Shown piece by piece: positions 19,428 to 27,321 of a stretch of 64,000 nucleotides of DNA. Under the pieces are notes generated by a model, which saw nothing but the letters and a program-made list of their open reading frames with translations, was not told where the DNA came from and did not search any database. The DNA is from Xylanimonas ulmi (GTDB taxonomy: Bacteria; Actinomycetota; Actinomycetes; Actinomycetales; Cellulomonadaceae), in the NCBI RefSeq assembly GCF_004216535.1, contig NZ_SGWX01000001.1, forward strand, positions 3,534,001-3,598,000. The letters run 5' to 3'. The position numbers were made by a program, and so were the translations under genes. Numbering within the stretch: position 1 is the stretch's first letter; every line of letters starts with the position of its first letter.

Positions 19428-22046
19428 TCAGCTCGGCGCGTGCGCGAGCACGGCGTCGAGGAGCGTGACCGCCGCGGCCTTGTCGAGCGGGCTGTTGTAG
19501 GTGCCGCACTTGGGCGACTGCACGCACGCTGGGCAGCCGTGATCGCACGGGCACGCGGCGATGGCGTCGCGGGTGGCCCGCAGCCACACCGCGCCAAGGT
19601 GGTAGCCGCGCTCGGCGAACCCGGCCCCGCCCGGATAGGCGTCGTAGACGAACACGGTCGCCTGGCCGGTGTCGGCGTGCAGGTCGGTCGAGATGCCGCC
19701 CAGGTCCCACCGGTCGCACGTCGCGAGCAGGGGAAGCAGGCCGATCGACGCATGCTCGGCGGCGTGCAGGGCGCCCGGGACGACGTCGGGGTCGAGGCCC
19801 GCGGCGCGCAGCACGAAGTCGGGCGCCGACCACCAGACGGCCGTGGTCGGCAGCGAACGCTCGGGCAGGTCGAGCGGCTCGGTGCCGAGCACCTGCAGAT
19901 CGGGCAGGCGGCGGCGCTCGAAGCTGACGACCTGGCTCGTGACCTCGACCGGGCCCAGACCCCACGTGATCGGGCCCCAGGCGCGGGTGACCGTGGAGCC
20001 CGCGGTGGTGGAGTCCGCGGTGGTTGAGCCTGTCGAAACCACGCCGGCGGATGAGGTGGTTTCGACAGGCTCAACCGCCGGGGGTGGGGGTGGGGTGGTT
20101 TCGACGGGCTCAACCACCGTCGGATCCACCATCGGGGCGTCCTCGATGGCGATCGTCATGACCTCGCGCGACCACGTGCCGTGGTCGACGTCGCGGCGCA
20201 CCACGAGCGCGACCCGGTCGGTCAGGTCGAGGTGGTCGACGACGAACGTCGCGCCCTGGTGCACGTACACCGCGCCGTCGTGCACCTGACCGTCGGCAGA
20301 CCCGGCGTCGACCGTCCCGAGCAGTCGGCCCGTGGGCGCCTCGACCACGCGCACCGGTCGCCCGCCCGACCCGCGCAGGTCGGCCATCGAGGCCGCGGGC
20401 TGCGCGTGCGTCCAGTACCAGCCCGATGGCCGGCGGCGCAGCGCCCCGCCCTCGACGAGCTCGTCGAGCACCGCCCGCACGTGCCCCGGCTCGCCGAAGC
20501 GGGCCAGGTCCTCGGTGCGCAGGGGGACCTCCTGCGCGGCGGCGCACAGTTGTGGGGCCAGCACGTATCGGTTGGCCGGATCGAACACGGTCGCCTCGAG
20601 CGGCGCGTCGAACACCGCCTCGGGATGGGTCACCAAGTAGGTGTCGAGCGGGTCCTCGCGCGCGACGAACGCGACCAGCCCGTCGGCCCCGGCCCGCCCG
20701 GCGCGCCCCGCCTGCTGCCACAGCGACATGCGGGTGCCCGGCCAGCCAGCGATGAGCACCGCGTCGAGTCCCGAGATGTCGACGCCGAGCTCCAGCGCGT
20801 TGGTCGTGGCCAGGCCCAGCAGCGCGCCCGTGCGGATCGCCTGCTCCAACTCGCGGCGCTCCTCGGGCAGGTACCCGCCGCGGTAGGCGGCCACCCGCCG
20901 GGACAGGTCCGTGGACACCGGCCGCAGATGGTCGCGCGCGGCCTGCGCCACCGATTCGGCGCCGCGGCGCGAGCGGGTGAAGGCGAGGGTGCGCGCCCCA
21001 TGCGCGGCCAGGTCGGCCAGCAGGTCGGCGACCTCGGCGGTCGCCGTGCGGCGCGGGTGGTCGGACCCACCCTCCACCGTGACGACAGGCGCCTGCTCAC
21101 CCTCGGCGTGGCCGGGGTCGAGCGGGTCGGGCAGCAGCCACGGGTCGTCGTCACCCACGCCCGCCCCGGCGCCCGCCCCGGCGCCCGAGCGCGTGAACCC
21201 CGACGACGCCACCTCGGGCGGCTGCCACAGCGCGACGGTCCTCCGCCCCGACGGCGAGGCGTCCGCGACCACGGCCGCGACGTCGTCGGCCCCCACCCCG
21301 AGCAGGCGCGCGGCGCTCGCGGCGGGCTCGGCCGACGTCGCGCTCGCGACGACGAAGGTGAGCGTGCCGCCGCGGTGATGCTCCACGAGCCGGGCCAGGC
21401 GCCGCAGCACCAGCGACACGTGCGCGCCGAACACGCCGCGGTAGGTGTGCCCCTCGTCGACGACGACGTAGCGCAGCGCCCGCAGGAGCCGCGCCCACCG
21501 GCGGTGGTTCGGCAGCAGCGAGAAGTGCAGGAAGTCGGGGTTGGTCAGGACGACGTCGGCGTAGTCCTGCGTCCAGCGGCGCTCCTCGGTGGGGGTGTCG
21601 CCGTCGCACGTCGCCACGCGCAGGCCGCGGCCCGCGCCGTCGGGCATGGCGGCCAGCACGCGTTCGAGAGCGGCGAGCTGGTCGGCCGCGAGCGCCTTGG
21701 TCGGCGACAGGTAGAGCACGGCGCCGCGCCGCTGCGCGGGCAGGTCACGCCCGACGGCGGTCAGGGCGGGCAGCCAGAACGCGAGCGACTTGCCCGAGCC
21801 GGTCGACGTCGCCAGCGCGACGTGCCTGCCCTCCCACGCCGCCGACGCGGCGACCGCCTGGTGCGCCCAGGGGCGTTCGACGCCGAGCGACCGATACGCC
21901 GCGACCAGCGCCGGGTCGGCCCACGCGGGCCAGTCGGCGCTGACGCCGGGGCGTGCCGGCAGCGTGCGCACGTGCGTCAGCCGGTCGGCGCGCGCGCCGC
22001 CCGCGAGCAGCACGTCGAGCAGCGGGTGGGCGGCGACGTCGGACAC
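19428..22046 (-). CDS. MrfA/YprA-like DEAD/DEAH-box helicase with C-terminal zinc-binding domain
   Basis: An 872-residue superfamily 2 helicase. Q/Walker A region: ALATSTGSGKSLAFWLPAL (residues about 80-98). Motif Ib region: VVLTNPDFLHFSLLP. Walker B: VVVDEGHTYRG. Second RecA domain: TLAFTRSRRGAESVA and WQQAGRAGRAGADG. The C-terminal DUF1998/MZB domain has a four-cysteine cluster in CPCDHGCPACVQSPKCGTYN. B. subtilis MrfA with this domain repairs mitomycin crosslinks. The dispersed repeat supplies a linker at residues about 644-675. The GTG at 22046 puts the first conserved block at the usual distance. A homologue lies at the equivalent place in mycobacteria. Confidence 0.9.
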   Translation of the reverse strand: MSDVAAHPLLDVLLAGGARADRLTHVRTLPARPGVSADWPAWADPALVAAYRSLGVERPWAHQAVAASAAWEGRHVALATSTGSGKSLAFWLPALTAVGRDLPAQRRGAVLYLSPTKALAADQLAALERVLAAMPDGAGRGLRVATCDGDTPTEERRWTQDYADVVLTNPDFLHFSLLPNHRRWARLLRALRYVVVDEGHTYRGVFGAHVSLVLRRLARLVEHHRGGTLTFVVASATSAEPAASAARLLGVGADDVAAVVADASPSGRRTVALWQPPEVASSGFTRSGAGAGAGAGVGDDDPWLLPDPLDPGHAEGEQAPVVTVEGGSDHPRRTATAEVADLLADLAAHGARTLAFTRSRRGAESVAQAARDHLRPVSTDLSRRVAAYRGGYLPEERRELEQAIRTGALLGLATTNALELGVDISGLDAVLIAGWPGTRMSLWQQAGRAGRAGADGLVAFVAREDPLDTYLVTHPEAVFDAPLEATVFDPANRYVLAPQLCAAAQEVPLRTEDLARFGEPGHVRAVLDELVEGGALRRRPSGWYWTHAQPAASMADLRGSGGRPVRVVEAPTGRLLGTVDAGSADGQVHDGAVYVHQGATFVVDHLDLTDRVALVVRRDVDHGTWSREVMTIAIEDAPMVDPTVVEPVETTPPPPPAVEPVETTSSAGVVSTGSTTADSTTAGSTVTRAWGPITWGLGPVEVTSQVVSFERRRLPDLQVLGTEPLDLPERSLPTTAVWWSAPDFVLRAAGLDPDVVPGALHAAEHASIGLLPLLATCDRWDLGGISTDLHADTGQATVFVYDAYPGGAGFAERGYHLGAVWLRATRDAIAACPCDHGCPACVQSPKCGTYNSPLDKAAAVTLLDAVLAHAPS
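20022..20115. repeat. Dispersed-repeat cluster C inside the helicase gene
   Basis: Three 19-bp copies: GGTTGAGCCTGTCGAAACC at 20022-20040, the exact reverse complement at 20058-20076, and GGTTTCGACGGGCTCAACC at 20097-20115. The first two form a perfect 19-bp inverted pair with a 17-nt spacer. In the helicase frame they read VEPVETT (twice) and VSTGST, separated by a Pro run. Confidence 0.92.
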
Positions 22047-22132
22047 CGGGCCATCCTCGCAGGGTCGGGGTCGGCGTCGGGACTGGGGTGGGGCCGTTCG
22101 GGTGGAGCCGGATCGGTGGCTGACGCCGCGGC

Positions 22133-22906
22133 TCAGCGCGTGGGCGATCCGGCCTCGGCTGTGAGGTGGCCCGCGACGAACGGGTCGACGACGGCGTGGT
22201 ACGCGTCCGGAGCGTCGCGCCGGACGCAGTGCCCGGCGCCGTCGACGAACGCCGTCGTGATCAGCGGGTTGCGCGCGTGGGCGACGAACGGCGACAGCGC
22301 GCCGTGTGTGGGCGCCACGCACAGCGTCGGGACCGCGACCTGCTCCAGCAGCGCCGGCCAATCGCGCTCGGGCAGCTCCAAGCGGTCGATCATCGCCCGC
22401 TCGACGAGTGGCTTGCACGCGGCCCAGGCCACGACCTCACGCTGCGACCACGGCGTCTCGGCGCGCATCCGGGCGACCTCGGCGTCGATCCCGTCGGTGA
22501 AGGCGTCCAGGAGTCGGTGCTGCTCGGCGCGGAACTCGGGCAGCGTGTCGTTCTCGTCCACCTGCGGCAGCGGCGGGTCCTCCAGCACGGCGGCGCGCAC
22601 CAGGCCGGGGGTGTCGAGCACCGCGCGCAGCGCGAGGTGGGCGCCGAGGGAGTGCCCGACCAGCACGGGCCGGGATGGGAGCGAGCGCAGCAGATCGAGC
22701 AGGTCGCCCAGCCACACGTCGGTCACGCGCGGCGCCCGTGGGCCGAACCGCGGCGAGGAGCCGTGCCCACGCAGGTCGACGGCCAGCAGGCGCCAGCGCT
22801 CGTGCCAGCGCTCGACCGCGTCGGGCCAGGTTGTGCCCGCGTCGGTCAGGCCGTGGACGAGCACCACGCAGGGCGCGTCGGGCGGGCCGGACGCGTGGAC
22901 CGTCAT
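22133..22906 (-). CDS. Alpha/beta-hydrolase fold protein
   Basis: A 257-residue serine hydrolase. The oxyanion-hole region is VLVHGLTDAGTTW, the nucleophile elbow is LVGHSLGAHLAL (Ser near residue 96) and the catalytic His is in VDGAGHCVRR near the end. A cap region lies between. The substrate cannot be deduced. ATG 22906 is used, but a GTG at 22915 preceded by GGGAGGCACC is equally plausible. It runs in the same direction as the helicase and is about 87 bp upstream of it, so they may be cotranscribed. Confidence 0.8.
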   Translation of the reverse strand: MTVHASGPPDAPCVVLVHGLTDAGTTWPDAVERWHERWRLLAVDLRGHGSSPRFGPRAPRVTDVWLGDLLDLLRSLPSRPVLVGHSLGAHLALRAVLDTPGLVRAAVLEDPPLPQVDENDTLPEFRAEQHRLLDAFTDGIDAEVARMRAETPWSQREVVAWAACKPLVERAMIDRLELPERDWPALLEQVAVPTLCVAPTHGALSPFVAHARNPLITTAFVDGAGHCVRRDAPDAYHAVVDPFVAGHLTAEAGSPTR

Positions 22907-23114
22907 CGGTGACACGGTGCCTCCCGGAGTCTGCATGAGTCCCGGGGGTCGGTGGATCCGGGATCGGACAAATCGCTCGGCGAGCGCCTCGCTCGGGCCA
23001 GTGTGGCCGAGGTGGTGGCGATCCGCGGCGCGCAACGTCGGTCCGATGGCGGTGATTGGCGTCGAAGGACCTCCGTCCCTGGCGTCCGGGCCACCGGACG
23101 ACGACCATCGACCC

Positions 23115-23744
23115 ATGGCAACCACAGCCCGCACCGCCGGCCTCGTCGCGACCGGAGTCCTCGGCCTCGGCGCCGCTCTGCTCACCCGGCGCATGACCCA
23201 GACGTGGGGGACGCTCGCGGGCGAGGCCGACGGGCCGCTGCCGGGTGACGACGTCGTGCCCGCCGCCAGCGTCGTGGCGACGCGCGGCGTGGGGATCGCG
23301 GCGCCTCCGCGCGCGGTGTGGCCGTGGATCGTGCAGCTCGGCTACGGGCGCGGCGGGTTCTACTCGCACGACTGGCTCGAACGGCTGGTCGGCCTCGACA
23401 TCCACTCGGCCGACCAGGTCGAGGAGCGCTGGCAGGACCTCACGCTGGGCGACGCCGTCCACCTGGCTCCGCAGGTCACGCTGCGCGTCGCGCGGATCGA
23501 GCCGCTGCGCCACCTCGTGCTGGTCGGCGACACCCTGCCCGGGGAGGGCGCGGCCCCGTACGAGTTCACCTGGGCGTTCGTGCTGCGCGCGACGGGGGCG
23601 GGCACGCGTCTGCTGGTGCGCGAGCGCTATCGGCCGCTCAGCCCGGCCGGTCGGGTGCTGGCCGAGGCCGTGCAGCCGGTCAGCTTTGTCATGAGCGCTG
23701 CGATGCTGCGCGGCGTGCGCGGTCGGGCGCTCGCGCTGGCCTGA
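23115..23744 (+). CDS. SRPBCC-fold hypothetical membrane-associated protein
   Basis: A 209-residue protein with an N-terminal hydrophobic segment (GLVATGVLGLGAALLTRR). A START/SRPBCC-like ligand-binding region follows: VGIAAPPRAVWPWIVQLGYGRGGFYSHDWLERL, then YEFTWAFVLRATGAGTRLLVRERY. Similar proteins are widespread in actinobacteria without assigned function. It is convergent with the aminopeptidase gene, with only 11 bp between the stops and no visible terminator. Confidence 0.7.
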   Translation: MATTARTAGLVATGVLGLGAALLTRRMTQTWGTLAGEADGPLPGDDVVPAASVVATRGVGIAAPPRAVWPWIVQLGYGRGGFYSHDWLERLVGLDIHSADQVEERWQDLTLGDAVHLAPQVTLRVARIEPLRHLVLVGDTLPGEGAAPYEFTWAFVLRATGAGTRLLVRERYRPLSPAGRVLAEAVQPVSFVMSAAMLRGVRGRALALA

Positions 23745-23755
23745 GCGCCTCAGCC

Positions 23756-25162
23756 TCAGCCCGCGAGCACCTGCGCCATCGCGCGCGACAGGTACCAGGG
23801 GTCGACGACGGCGGTCAGTTCGCGCGCCGAGTGCATCGACAGAATCGGCACGCCGACGTCGACGGTGCGGATGCCCAGCCGGGTCGCCGTGATGGGGCCG
23901 ATGGTCGAGCCGCACGGGAGCGCGTTGTTGGACACGAACTCCTGGCTCGGCACGCCCGCCGCGGCGCACGCCGCCTGCCAGCGCGCGGCGCCCTGCGCGT
24001 CGGTCGCGTAGCGCTGGTTGGCGTTGATCTTGAGGATCGGGCCGCCGCCCGCGACCGGCTGGTTGGCCGGGTCGTGCCGCTCGGGATAGTTGGGGTGCAC
24101 GGCGTGACCGACGTCGGAGGAGACCACGAACGAGGCCGCGAAGGCCCGCGCGCGGTCCTCGGGTCCGGCGCCGAGCGCGGCGCCCACGCGCGTGAGCACG
24201 TCGGCCAGCAGCGGTCCGGCCGCGCCCGAGCGTGACTCGGACCCGATCTCCTCGTGGTCGAAGGCTGCGACGACGGCGATGGTCGACGCCCGGTCGCCCG
24301 CGAGGCCGCCCGCTGCGAGGTCGCCTGCCGCAACCCGCAGCAGCGCGGTCAGCGCGGCGTGCGTCGACAGCAGGTTGTCCAGGCGCCCCGACGCCCACAG
24401 CGCGCCGTCGGCCCCGAAGGCGCGCGGGGCCTGGGTGTCGGCCACGACGACGTCGTAGCCGCCGATCTGCGCCGGGTCGACGCCGACCGGGCCACCCGCG
24501 CCATCGTCGCTCGCGCCGCCGCCGCCCGCGCCGCCGCCGCCCGCGCCGCCGTCGGCCGGGATCGCGGTCGCCGCGAGCGCCGCCAGCACGTCGGCGTCGC
24601 CCACGGCGCCGAGGCCCCACACGGGCTGGGTGTGGCGCTGCTTGTCGAGCGCGAGGCCGTCGTTCGCGCTGCGGTCCAGGTGGATGGCGAGCTGGGGCAG
24701 GCGCAGGAGCGGACCGGTGCGCACCAGGTGCTCACTGCCGTCGAGCAGCACCACGCGCCCGGCGAGCTCCAGCTCGCGGTCGAGCCACGAGTTGAGCAGC
24801 GGGCCGCCGTAGACCTCGACGCCGGCCTGCCAGAACCCGTGCCCGCCCGTGGTGGGGCGCGGCTTGAGCTTGAACCCGGGCGAGTCGGTGTGCGTGCCGA
24901 CGACGGTGAACGCCGTCGTCGGGCCCGCGTCCGCGGGCAGGGCGAACGCGAGCGCCGAGCCGTCGCGCACGACGACGTAGCGCCCGCCCGGGGTCAGCTC
25001 CCAGGCGTCGGCCTCACGCAGCCGCGTGAACCCGGCCGCCTCGGCACGCCGCGCGATCTCGGCCGCGGCGTGGAACGACGACGGCGAGGCGGTGACGAAC
25101 GCGCCGAGGTCCTCGGCGTGGGCTCGGGCCTCGTGGGGGACGGGGACGGTGCTGGCGGCCAT
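23756..25162 (-). CDS. M18 family metalloaminopeptidase with glycine-rich insertion
   Basis: A 468-residue aspartyl/leucyl-type aminopeptidase. Metal and active-site motifs are VVGTHTDSPGFKLKP, AAFDHEEIGSESRSGAAG, SSDVGHAVHPNYPERHD and the final MHSARE. Length is slightly above the usual 420-440. The excess is an insertion around residues 200-225 (GGAGGGGAGGGGASDDGAGG) encoded by CGCCGCCGCC-type repeats near 24515-24550. It is probably a flexible surface loop. ATG 25162 is taken because no conserved sequence lies upstream. It lies 8 bp downstream of the end of the sigma-partner gene and could be in that operon. Confidence 0.92.
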   Translation of the reverse strand: MAASTVPVPHEARAHAEDLGAFVTASPSSFHAAAEIARRAEAAGFTRLREADAWELTPGGRYVVVRDGSALAFALPADAGPTTAFTVVGTHTDSPGFKLKPRPTTGGHGFWQAGVEVYGGPLLNSWLDRELELAGRVVLLDGSEHLVRTGPLLRLPQLAIHLDRSANDGLALDKQRHTQPVWGLGAVGDADVLAALAATAIPADGGAGGGGAGGGGASDDGAGGPVGVDPAQIGGYDVVVADTQAPRAFGADGALWASGRLDNLLSTHAALTALLRVAAGDLAAGGLAGDRASTIAVVAAFDHEEIGSESRSGAAGPLLADVLTRVGAALGAGPEDRARAFAASFVVSSDVGHAVHPNYPERHDPANQPVAGGGPILKINANQRYATDAQGAARWQAACAAAGVPSQEFVSNNALPCGSTIGPITATRLGIRTVDVGVPILSMHSARELTAVVDPWYLSRAMAQVLAG

Positions 25163-25170
25163 GCCCGCAG

Positions 25171-26445
25171 TCAACCACGCGGCGCGACGACGGCCGAGGC
25201 CAGCGCGACGCCGTCCGGCGCGGTCAGGCGCACCTGGATCCGTCCGCCGGCCGGCGCGCCGACGTCGACCGTGCGCGTGACCGGCTCGCCGCACGCCGCC
25301 GTGCCGCTCGCGACGCTCGCCCACGTGCCGTCGCGGTCGACGCGCACCTCGTAGCCCACGGGCTCCTGCCCCGTCGCGGAGCAGCGCACGGTGAGCTCGT
25401 ACGGCTGGGCGGTCTCGACGTACCCGACGCTGGAGCGGGCCCGACGGTCCCACGCACCCGTGCGGTCGACGGTCGCCTGGGCCACGGCTCCGCCCTCGGG
25501 GGCCGTCGACGGCGGATCGGGCAGCGCGAACGGCTCGGGGGCCGGCGTCGGGGCGCCGGGGCTGAACACGCTGCCGCCGTCGATCACCACCGAGACGGCC
25601 TCGCCCACGACGAGGCGCCGCCCCGCGCCGCCGCCGGGGTCCGCCTCGATCCAGGGGCGCACGGTGTAGGCGCCCTCGGGCAGGCGGACGCCGCCGTCGG
25701 CGACGCACGAGCTGAGCGTGTCGAGCGAGCCGTCGAGCAGCGCCTGGCCAGCGGCGAGCGCGGCCGACAGGTCGAGCGGCTCCGGGTCGGTGAGCCCGGC
25801 GCCGAGGCTGACCAGGCGCCCGCCCGAGAACCACGCGAACGTCGGGGCGCTGAACGTCGTCGTGCCGTCGGAGCCCGCGCCCGCGGCTGGCGCGAGCGTG
25901 AGCGGGGCTGAGGGCATGATGACCCACTCACCGTCGTCGCCGGGCGCCGCGTCGTTGACCACGGCGCCGGTGGCGGCGAGGGTGAACGCGGTGTCGCTCG
26001 CCGTGAAGTCCGCCTCGGGCATGCCGCACACGATGTCGGTGCCCGCGAAGTAGGCGGGCTGGTAGCCCTCGTCGAGCGGCACGTCGGTCGGCGTGGGCGC
26101 GGTGCCGTCCCAGGCGCCGTCGGTGGGCGTGGGGTCGGACGGCGTCGGCGACTCGGACGGGATCGGGGACTCGGACGGGATCGGCGTGGCGGGCGCGACG
26201 GGGCCCGGCGCGAGGTGGTCGGCCACGCGCAACGCTCCGACCACGAGCGCGCCGCCGACGGCGAGCGTGGTGACGCCGATCCCGGCCTGCTTGGCGGCCC
26301 GACGCCGGCGCACCCGCCCGCGGACGGTGGCCAGCAGTGCGCTGGGCTCGGGCGCGGCGGCGGCGCCCGCGCCCGCCAGCCGCTCCAGGGCGTATTCGAG
26401 CTCGGCCCCGAAGCGGGCCTCGTACCGGTCGTCCTGGGCGCTCAT
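25171..26445 (-). CDS. Membrane partner of the sigma factor (putative anti-sigma-type protein)
   Basis: A 424-residue single-pass protein. Residues 1-50 are cytoplasmic with an Arg cluster (VRGRVRRRRAAKQ), the membrane helix is GIGVTTLAVGGALVVGALRVA, and a Pro/Ser/Thr spacer (PSESPIPSESPTPSDPTPTDG) follows. The rest is an extracellular region with paired cysteines (VRCSAT and TAACGEP, DIVCGMP and SSCVAD). No recognised anti-sigma motif is evident. The role is inferred from position, since its ATG overlaps the sigma-factor stop as ATGA. Confidence 0.65.
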   Translation of the reverse strand: MSAQDDRYEARFGAELEYALERLAGAGAAAAPEPSALLATVRGRVRRRRAAKQAGIGVTTLAVGGALVVGALRVADHLAPGPVAPATPIPSESPIPSESPTPSDPTPTDGAWDGTAPTPTDVPLDEGYQPAYFAGTDIVCGMPEADFTASDTAFTLAATGAVVNDAAPGDDGEWVIMPSAPLTLAPAAGAGSDGTTTFSAPTFAWFSGGRLVSLGAGLTDPEPLDLSAALAAGQALLDGSLDTLSSCVADGGVRLPEGAYTVRPWIEADPGGGAGRRLVVGEAVSVVIDGGSVFSPGAPTPAPEPFALPDPPSTAPEGGAVAQATVDRTGAWDRRARSSVGYVETAQPYELTVRCSATGQEPVGYEVRVDRDGTWASVASGTAACGEPVTRTVDVGAPAGGRIQVRLTAPDGVALASAVVAPRG

Positions 26446-27062
26446 CGTCCGGCCCTCCTGCCGTCAGTCGTCTCGGTGGCGTTCGTCCCCGCCGCGGTGG
26501 TGGGCGCGGCGGCGTCGTCGGGCACGCTCAGCACGGCGCGCAGGGTGACCGTGGCGTCCGACAGGTACCGCTTGACGGTGCCGGGCGCCAGGCCCATGGC
26601 GTCGGCGACCTGCGGCACCGTCAGGTCCTCGAAGTAGCGCAGGACGACGGCGGCGCGCTCGCGCGGGGCGAGGCGGGCCAGTGCGGCGGCCACGTCGGCC
26701 CGTGCGGTGGCGCCGGACTCCGGGCCGCGGCCCGTCTCGGCGCTCGCGACGAGAGGGACCACCTGGCGCCACCGGCGCTGGCGGCGCCAGGAGTCGAGGT
26801 AGAGCGTGAGGATCGTGCGGCGCACGTAGGCCTCGGTCAGCGTCGGCCCCCCGCGGGTGTCCGCGCCGTCCACGAGGGGGTGCGCGGTCGCGTGCGCCGT
26901 CGGCGGCGCGGGGGTGCGCAGGCGCGCGAACACTTTGACCAGGGCGTCCTGCAGCAGGTCCTCGGCCTGCCGCGCGTCGCCGCACAGCAGATATGCGTAT
27001 CCCACCAGCGCTCGGTGCCGGCGCGTGACCAGCTCTTCGAGCACCGCCTCCCAGCGGGCCAT
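26442..27062 (-). CDS. RNA polymerase ECF sigma factor (SigE family)
   Basis: A 206-residue extracytoplasmic-function sigma factor. Region 2 is LVGYAYLLCGDARQAEDLLQDALVKVFARL; region 4 is LARLAPRERAAVVLRYFEDLTVPQVADAMGLAPGTVKRYLSDA, with a clear helix-turn-helix. An unusual Pro/Ala/His-rich insertion (TPAPPTAHATAHPLVDGADT) lengthens the linker after region 2. ATG 27062 is chosen as the first start before region 2. It is translationally coupled to the membrane protein downstream, which suggests a regulated pair. Confidence 0.88.
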   Translation of the reverse strand: MARWEAVLEELVTRRHRALVGYAYLLCGDARQAEDLLQDALVKVFARLRTPAPPTAHATAHPLVDGADTRGGPTLTEAYVRRTILTLYLDSWRRQRRWRQVVPLVASAETGRGPESGATARADVAAALARLAPRERAAVVLRYFEDLTVPQVADAMGLAPGTVKRYLSDATVTLRAVLSVPDDAAAPTTAAGTNATETTDGRRAGR

Positions 27063-27204
27063 CGGCGACCTCCCCGTCCGTGCTCCTGACCCACTCAACG
27101 CCTGGTGGCCGCGAAACGTTGGGTCGGGCGAGCGCGCGCTGGCGCGGGACGAGCGGGACGAGCGGGTCAAGCGGGGGAGGACATCTGGTGACACGCGGAG
27201 CACG

Positions 27205-27235
27205 GTGACCGACATCACCTCGTGACGGACGTCAC
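27205..27235. promoter_or_regulatory. Two tandem CRP/GlxR-like palindromes before hppA
   Basis: GTGACCGACATCAC (27205-27218) and GTGACGGACGTCAC (27222-27235) both match GTGA-N6-TCAC perfectly and lie 17 bp apart centre to centre. TAGACT at 27244-27249 is a good -10 for hppA. The sites would then centre near -27 and -44 from a start around 27256, leaving a leader of about 65 nt with AAGGAGG before the ATG. Identification as CRP/GlxR sites is by consensus only. Confidence 0.55.
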
Positions 27236-27321
27236 GTTCCAGGTAGACTCCCGGAATCCCGTCGTCAACGGCGCCGGCGGGGCCTTTCCACGCCTCTGCG
27301 AGGCGTCGTCAAGGAGGACGG

